From contig OW388294.1 in the NCBI GenBank assembly GCA_936450465.1, forward strand, positions 75,010,622 through 75,074,621: DNA of 64,000 bases. Direction: 5' to 3'. Shown here piece after piece: positions 61,701 through 64,000 of this stretch. The position numbers were made by a program, and so were the translations under genes. Under the pieces are notes generated by a model. The model saw only the letters and a list, made by a program, of their open reading frames with translations. It did not search any database and had not been told where the DNA came from. The stretch is from Gibbula magus. Lineage: Eukaryota; Mollusca; Gastropoda; Trochida; Trochidae. Every line of letters begins with the position of its first letter. The stretch's first letter is position 1.

Positions 61701-63898
61701 AACAGGTAACACACACTAATCAACAGGTGTGTATAGGTAATGAAACTAATTTGGTAAGAGATTTTGTGCTGAATAATGCTTCACATGAATTGAAGATAAT
61801 CTGGATAACATTTCACATTTCAAATAAAACCACTCATAATTTGTTCTGAAAATTGACAAATGAGAGCAACCTGTGTGAATGATGTCTCAAACTCTTTCTA
61901 TTAAACTGGGCCAACACGGTTAATTATAAAACTACAATTAAATTTCAGGAAGGGGCAGCGCTAGACGACCTGTCTAGAAGCGGTTATGTAACACCATGTG
62001 GATTTTTAGGATGCCAGAACGGGACCAACAGAAGTTGGAAAAAGTAAGAGGAGGAGAGAACGTTCACAAAACACAAAGCTATCCGCGAAGAGTCCCAGAA
62101 TGGTGTTGTTACATGTTTCGTAGTCTGTTGACTCCTCCATCAGACAATTAAATTTTTCTATTTGCTTATTGAAGCTCACCTCTGACAAAGCGGAGCCACT
62201 TGGGTAGAATGGTGTTCGCCTTCTGCAGGATCATCACCTTACGACTGTACAGGGTCACGCTAACATCCGTCTCCCGGCTCATGTCAAACAGTGCTGTAAC
62301 AGTGCAATTAGGGGAATCAGCAGTCATACGTCACAAAATGGTAGAAATATATAATTACTTAGCTAGGACTAGTTTTTCAAAATTCTCTTATATAAAAGAA
62401 ATATAAAATATTAAAGAATGGTATTTATGACTTAAAAAAAATCTATGCCCTAAATCTTACTTTGTCACCATGTGTTATTTTTCAAACAAAACACAGCATG
62501 TATTATTTTATGAAAATAACTATCTCTTTTATTGAGGTGACAGAAAATCTCTAGAGCTGTACAAATAAATTATTACAAAATATTAGCTGTACATAAATGG
62601 TTAAGCAGAGGATTACAATAACACTTACTTGGCTTATACTCAGGGATGTAGAAGAGAGCTCGGATGTTGAGGGGAGCATCGGTCTTGTAGTGGAAATGGT
62701 AGCGAGGCTTATCGTACGCATTAGCAATGAAGCGGAAAAACTGTTCGTGCATGTCTTCTGTGATTTCCTTTGGTTCCAACATCCATAGAGCCTATGACAT
62801 AAGAATTTCAAAGTATATATCTTTTCTGATCTTTTGAGATATATATCTATATACACACATTAGTATATATATATAACAACAAAGAGCAACAGATTTCTTT
62901 GTTATGTTAATAGCTCATCATAACGTAATGGTTCCATGACATCACCTTCCAACTGAGGTGGTGCCACATGGTTTCCTCTCACTAAGGCAGAGTTTGCCTG
63001 ACAATAACTGGCTAACAATGAAGTAACTACCGGGTATTCAGAAATTGTTGCACATGCATAGACAATAGACAAATGGACAGAGTTGGAGGGACCATTGCTG
63101 TTGCATAGCAGTATACCTATAACGGATGTGTAGCGCAACCTAACTAAAGAACCTCTCAAGTAGTGCGAGCAAGTCTCCGCTATAGGTTGGGCTACAGTGG
63201 AACCATGGTCCACATCTAGCATTCAAATGATTCGCTAATTAACAGCTGTTAGCGTTTCTCTGGTTTTTGCTTTAGTGTCTCATGTTGTAAACATAGTATA
63301 TCATGGGTTCTCTTATAACATCCTATTCTCATGGAGGACAAAAGTTTCTTCATTTAAGAATAAAAGCATGGTTTATTATATTACCTGAATAATGTTCGCT
63401 CGTTTTCCGTTCAAGAAGATCGGGACACCAAGGAAGTTGCTGTATTTACGAATTATTTCTGCGGAAAGGAAAATCAATTAAAGTAAATTTGCACACCAGA
63501 ACAAAACAAGATACATTGCTATAGATTTCTCTATAATATTCTCAAACAAACATGAAAGTAATTTCACAAGACATGATTCTTGTATCTTTGGCAATTACTA
63601 ATTTACTATACTCACAAAATCTTCCAAATTTAAACTTTTCAAAGCTTATATAAAACCCACCATATAATGATTTACTTCAAAACTCCAGAAATATTTGTGT
63701 ATTAATTTGTTTGCATTTAGATTCATGGCACAATTCTTTTTTTCTTGCATGATATTCACAATTCATAACCAAGGGGGAGACAACTCACCTTTAATTATCT
63801 CCTCCTTAGCAAAGTCGTAGCAGTCTCCTTTCAGATGCACAACGATCTTAGTTCCCCTCTGGACCCCTTCTGCTTCGGAGATCTCGTAGGAACCCGAT
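21775..63898 (-). CDS. TRAP1: TRAP1, mitochondrial HSP90 (HSP75); 12 exons, 5' part beyond right edge
   Basis: TRAP1 is the mitochondrial-matrix HSP90-family chaperone ATPase. Twelve exons are rebuilt: 63898-63789, 63458-63385, 62791-62629, 62293-62180, 61692-61623, 61181-61034, 60348-60221, 59570-59380, 59075-58990, 58356-58211, 57087-57015 and 21876-21775 (stop TAA 21777-21775). Phase is kept throughout, giving about 467 residues. The human protein is about 704 aa, so the transit peptide and most of the N-terminal ATP-binding domain lie beyond the right edge. Recognisable stretches run from the end of the N domain ([13 protein letters not shown]) through the middle domain ([58 protein letters not shown], with the conserved Arg of NLSRELLQ). 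The C-terminal dimerisation domain follows ([89 protein letters not shown]). The last intron is 35,138 bp. Assignment is from recalled family sequence. Confidence 0.97.
21975..22400. repeat. Three tandem 167-bp monomers (element V)
   Basis: GTAATACACATGCAAAGTTT recurs at 21981, 22148 and 22315, exactly 167 bp apart. Each unit continues with TTTCAG-type, GGGTTTTGGAG and GGAAAC motifs. I see no clear terminal inverted repeats. Located in the last TRAP1 intron, near exon 12. Confidence 0.75.
23831..24130. mobile_element. 300-bp MITE with ATCCTTGAATAATCACCTG inverted ends
   Basis: TACTGTACATCCTTGAATAA at the left mirrors TTATTCAAGGATTTACTGTA at the right with two mismatches. The interior repeats CCGGCGATTAT and GCAGGCGATTA motifs. 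No coding frame. Confidence 0.7.
25380..25697 (-). mobile_element. tRNA-derived SINE, best full-length copy
   Basis: Read on the minus strand, the element starts GGGGGCGGGATAGCGCAGTG, with an A-box-like TAGCGCAGTGG and a perfect B box GGTTCGAATCC. About 220 bp of family body follows (CTGCAGTAGAGAACTGTTCT, then AGCCGATGCTCG). It closes with GCGGCGTTAAACCCCAACTC and (ACTC)n. The tRNA-like head (about 25625-25697) makes it an RNA polymerase III SINE. It has no protein-coding capacity. A run of about 30 T follows at 25698-25729. Confidence 0.9.
26006..26573. mobile_element. GCGCTGTAGCAC-ended MITE, copy 2
   Basis: TAAGGCGCTGTAGCACATAT at the left mirrors ATGTGCTACAGCGCCTTTAA at the right. The interior shares GGCCATTTCGATGTGAACAC and ACCATGTACA motifs with the copies at 2261 and 27532. 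A 64-bp mini-retroposon is inserted at 26369-26432. Confidence 0.75.
26369..26432 (-). mobile_element. Mini-retroposon (64 bp) with 13-bp target-site duplication
   Basis: Read on the minus strand it starts CGCTGCTAATGGCTGCGATA, contains GCCGAAGCGGCGTTATAAGC and ends in (ACTC)n. The flanks ATGGCTTAACCGA (26356-26368) and ATGGCTAAACCGA (26433-26445) match at 12 of 13. The other copies of the host MITE read through this point without the insert, which confirms the insertion. Confidence 0.8.
27532..27880. mobile_element. GCGCTGTAGCAC-type MITE, copy 3
   Basis: Starts TTAAAGGCGCTGTAGCACGT and aligns along its length with 2261-2625 (AACGGTGTTGCGTATAA, GCATGGCGGCCATTTTATTG, CATGTACACTGATTTTAAAC). 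The right inverted repeat is decayed or lost. Confidence 0.65.
28609..28897 (-). mobile_element. tRNA-derived SINE with (CTCA)n tail
   Basis: Same family as 25380-25697, with a shortened body (a block around the GTGGCTATGCATTGCGG stretch is missing). The flanks ACAATGAATTG (28598-28608) and ACAATCAATTG (28898-28908) form a target-site duplication with one mismatch. Confidence 0.85.
29398..29530. repeat. G/C-run low-complexity repeat
   Basis: TAGGCGTAGGAACCAGGGGA is followed by a CCCCCC run, then (GT)n and a run of 9 G. Such GGCGTAGGAACC...CCCCCC sequences look like the end of a dispersed repeat. No family is assigned. Confidence 0.4.
29621..31439. mobile_element. Minisatellite-cored element IV, eleven 145-bp units
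   Basis: TAGCTCATCAGG (29636-29647) and CCTGATGAGCTA (31428-31439) are perfect 12-bp inverted repeats. A GAGCC-ATG-GGCTC palindrome lies at the left edge (29621-29633). Between them are 11 tandem units with CCCCATTTGGGGTCA phase points, almost all 145 bp apart (one 138, one 146). Then comes a (GGACGGAT)n tract (31315-31384) and a GCCC-ATC-GGGC hairpin. The unit length is not a multiple of 3 and nothing is coded. Confidence 0.8.
32800..32911. mobile_element. Foldback element with arms of about 50 bp
   Basis: AGTGTGTCATATTACTTTTA mirrors TAAAAGTCATATGACACACT around a CTCGCTCTCGCTCGGG centre, with some mismatches in the inner arms. Confidence 0.6.
33396..33692 (-). mobile_element. tRNA-derived SINE with TCACC tail
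   Basis: Same family as 25380-25697, with a short (TCACC)n tail at 33396-33410 and a B box GGTTCGAATCC. The 150 bp beyond its head (33693-33842) recur at 47449-47590 next to another copy of the SINE. Confidence 0.8.
33922..33992. repeat. Imperfect hairpin of about 30-bp arms
   Basis: AAATGATAACTATCC pairs with GGATAGTTATCATTT, and GGGCCTC with GAGGAGGCCC further in. Probably a foldback MITE. Confidence 0.55.
35651..35754. mobile_element. 104-bp mariner-like MITE
   Basis: ACATACTGGACAAAAATAGT at the left mirrors TTTTTTTGTCCAGTATGT at the right. The arms continue with TTGGAATA / ATTCCAAAATAT. The CTGGACAAAA terminus resembles Tc1/mariner ends. Non-coding. Confidence 0.65.
36803..37122. mobile_element. 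320-bp MITE with TACCGTA ends
   Basis: TACCGTATTCTCTCGGGTAT then AAGACC at the left mirrors GGTCTTATACCCGAGGGACT then ACGGTA at the right. The TA at both edges could be a TA target duplication. No transposase. Confidence 0.7.
37605..37850. repeat. (TCTCTG)n pyrimidine-rich low-complexity tract
   Basis: About 250 bp of CTCTGTGTCTCTGTCTTTC-like sequence with an ATTTCAACATTTTCTCT interruption. Open frames across it are compositional artefacts. Confidence 0.85.
39186..40037 (-). mobile_element. tRNA-derived SINE with a tail of about 560 bp of pentanucleotides
   Basis: The SINE body (39751-40037) has a substituted head and the B-box relative GGATTCGAACC-type motif on the plus strand. Its tail is expanded into (TCACC)n/(TCGCC)n/(TTGCC)n repeats over 39186-39750, with higher-order blocks such as GAGATAAGGCAAGGCGAGGC. 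The [13 protein letters not shown] frames across it have no protein meaning. Confidence 0.85.
40394..40490 (-). mobile_element. Truncated SINE insertion: about 32 nt plus (TCACC)n tail
   Basis: The minus strand reads CTCTTGAAAGCGGCGTTAAA then CCCCAACTCACC and about 12 pentamers. TATACATTC flanks it on both sides (40385-40393 and 40491-40499), so it is a complete insertion event, not a fragment left by deletion. Confidence 0.75.
41901..42780. repeat. Old tandem duplication of about 320 bp, split by a SINE
   Basis: CAAGAATTGAGAGAAACGTA at 41901 returns as CAAGAATTGAGAGAAATGTA at 42528. Further matches include ATGGATGACAACATCTTT, ACAGAAACAAAATCAA and TTGATTCTATGTTAA. The copies have diverged visibly. 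Subtracting the SINE at 42223-42525 and its target duplication leaves a period of about 310-320 bp. Confidence 0.7.
42223..42525 (-). mobile_element. tRNA-derived SINE with 13-bp target-site duplication
   Basis: Near-consensus copy, with head GGGGGCGGGATAGCGCAGTG, B box GGTTCGAATCC and a short TCACC tail. It is flanked by a perfect duplication AACAAGAATTGAG (42210-42222 and 42526-42538), so it is one of the youngest insertions here. Confidence 0.9.
42889..43699. mobile_element. Minisatellite-cored element II, four units of about 150 bp
   Basis: TGTCCCCCGCC (42889-42899) and GGCGGGGGACA (43689-43699) are perfect inverted repeats. Inside, GTGACCTTGAAAA recurs at 43064, 43214, 43363 and 43514, about 150 bp apart. 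A short TACGGACG and a CCCCG...CGGGG hairpin precede the right end. No coding frame. Confidence 0.75.
46306..46758. mobile_element. Minisatellite-cored element III, two 168-bp units
   Basis: TATCCCCCGCCA at the left (46307-46318) and TGGCGGTGGATA at the right (46747-46758) are inverted repeats with one mismatch. CAAATTTCTATATAGCAAAA recurs at 46408 and 46576, exactly 168 bp apart. A GGAC/AGAC tract (46687-46714) and a terminal TATCCCC...GGTGGATA hairpin follow. Confidence 0.75.
47224..47622 (-). mobile_element. Chimeric SINE: second head, 140-150-bp spacer, SINE body
   Basis: Read on the minus strand, a 33-nt tRNA-like head (47622-47590, GGGCGGGATAGCACAGTGGT) is followed by non-SINE sequence (47589-47449) and then a second head plus SINE body (47448-47224). 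The tail is missing. The spacer matches 33693-33842, where it also abuts a SINE head. Confidence 0.7.
48466..49311. mobile_element. 846-bp TTAA-flanked MITE (a second copy at 51119-51964 by duplication)
   Basis: TTAAAGAGCCATCACGGATG and CATCCGTGATGGCTCTTTAA are perfect terminal inverted repeats. TTAA at both borders could be the target duplication of a piggyBac-type element. The interior has no transposase and includes a GCTGCACGTGCTGCACGTG doublet. Confidence 0.75.
49893..49944. repeat. Short foldback hairpin
   Basis: TGATATTGAAAAGGAGCCT pairs with AGGCTCTTTTTCAATATTG around a 20-base loop. Duplicated at +2,653. Confidence 0.55.
50830..50885. repeat. Conserved CAACGTTTCGGAG...TTCATCAGG motif
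   Basis: ACACAACGTTTCGGAGTATA then TGCTCTCTCCTTCATCAGGT. Sequences of this type recur in animal dispersed repeats. GGAG and CTCC can pair. The family is not assigned. Also present in copy 2 of the duplication. Confidence 0.4.
55016..55476 (-). mobile_element. tRNA-derived SINE with tail of about 190 bp of TCACC / CCACC
   Basis: The body (55207-55476) has a decayed head (GGTGGGATAGTGCAGTGGTA). The tail at 55016-55206 shows at least three phases: (GGTGA)n, (GGTGT)n and a (GGGGT)n run next to the body. No coding meaning. Confidence 0.8.
56541..56957. repeat. Two-copy direct repeat, 236-bp period
   Basis: CTCATATCACTGGTTGGTTA occurs at 56541 and 56777. GAAATGTCATGGTCATCATC and ATTGTTTGGCTGGTTATTTA are shared in the same order, with modest divergence. 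Confidence 0.75.
57331..57791. mobile_element. MITE of about 460 bp with inverted repeats of about 75 bp
   Basis: CAGTCTGATTAAAAT...GCATCTGCCGGGATACGAAC on the left mirrors CGTATCCCGGTAGATGC...ATTTTAATCAGACTG on the right. The small open frame inside resembles no protein. TRAP1 intron before exon 57087-57015. Confidence 0.7.
58443..58471 (-). mobile_element. 29-bp mini-retroposon with perfect 14-bp target-site duplication
   Basis: The minus strand reads CGCCGCTAATGGCTGCAATA followed by CTCACTCAC. AGAACTAGAAAAGA flanks both sides (58429-58442 and 58472-58485) without mismatch. It has the same 5' end as the 15340 and 26369 copies but lacks their middle. TRAP1 intron. Confidence 0.8.
59608..59880 (-). 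mobile_element. tRNA-derived SINE, old copy
   Basis: The body is recognisable (TAGAACAGTTCTCTACAGCA, GAAATTCAGCGTAGCA, GTTTAATGCTGCTTTCAAGA), but the tRNA-like head and tail are badly decayed. TRAP1 intron between exons 60348-60221 and 59570-59380. Confidence 0.65.
59888..59979 (-). pseudogene. Duplicated end of a TRAP1 exon with its splice donor
   Basis: This 92-bp stretch matches 60162-60241, which covers the last coding bases of the TRAP1 exon 60348-60221, its donor and the start of the intron. The copy keeps TTC TTC CTC ACT GCA CCA AG followed by GTGTGTGC, against TTC TTC CTT ACA GCA CCT AG in the real exon. Both read FFLTAP, so the coding differences are silent. The match ends just upstream, so a complete second exon is not present. 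Confidence 0.75.
60672..60706 (-). mobile_element. 35-bp SINE-tail insertion with 10-bp target-site duplication
   Basis: The minus strand reads GCGGCGTTAAACCCCAACTC then ACCTCACC repeats. TTTCAACCAT flanks it at 60662-60671 and 60707-60716. TRAP1 intron. Confidence 0.7.
63129..63196. repeat. Short inverted repeat
   Basis: TGTAGCGCAACCTA (63129-63142) and TAGGTTGGGCTACA (63183-63196) pair with one mismatch. Possibly a small MITE remnant; TRAP1 intron. Confidence 0.45.
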
Positions 63899-64000
63899 CT
63901 GTGGGGAAAGTAATCGTTGATTGGGAGACTATCAAAATAAGTTTCTACGTTTAGTAATTTACATAGCGCTCATTATTGTACGATTACAAAACACATGACT

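Overview
This window is nuclear DNA from a metazoan, most likely a marine mollusc and possibly a vetigastropod. The evidence is spliceosomal genes with GT-AG introns, AT-rich intergenic DNA, and very many short non-autonomous repeats. One tRNA-derived SINE ends in a GCGGCGTTAAAC core plus (CTCA)n, a tail style I associate with vetigastropod genomes. The taxon is an inference. The three gene identities are secure.

The layout is PWP2 (minus, 104-10107, 3' part off the left edge), ATP6V0C (plus, 10389-15897, complete) and TRAP1 (minus, 21775-63898, 5' part off the right edge). PWP2 and ATP6V0C start head to head with 281 bp between their start codons, so they probably share a bidirectional promoter. 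ATP6V0C and TRAP1 converge tail to tail across 15.9-21.8 kb. I rebuilt all 28 coding exons by hand from splice sites, and every junction keeps the reading frame. PWP2 (UTP1) is a small-subunit processome scaffold, ATP6V0C is the c-ring proteolipid of the V-ATPase, and TRAP1 is the mitochondrial HSP90. They are housekeeping genes with no obvious shared pathway. ATP6V0C and TRAP1 both lie on human 16p13.3, so this neighbourhood may preserve old linkage.

Most of the window is intron. The last TRAP1 intron alone is about 35.1 kb (21877-57014), while every other intron here is 3.5 kb or less. I saw no host gene and no transposase or reverse transcriptase reading frame in it. It holds tRNA-SINEs, terminal-inverted-repeat MITEs, pentanucleotide tracts, a nearly identical 2,653-bp tandem duplication, and elements built on tandem monomers of about 145-168 bp.

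Three things merit most attention. First, a series of very short insertions (29 to 97 bp), each flanked by its own target-site duplication, consist of little more than the shared 3' tail of the SINEs; one class always begins at the same 5' nucleotide. Second, several element families share one plan (C-run/G-run or other short terminal inverted repeats, internal monomers of about 145-168 bp, a GGAC-rich tract and a hairpin near the right end), and three of them share a monomer core with identical internal spacing. Third, a fragment of a TRAP1 exon with its splice donor is duplicated inside the adjacent intron, and the coding differences are all synonymous.
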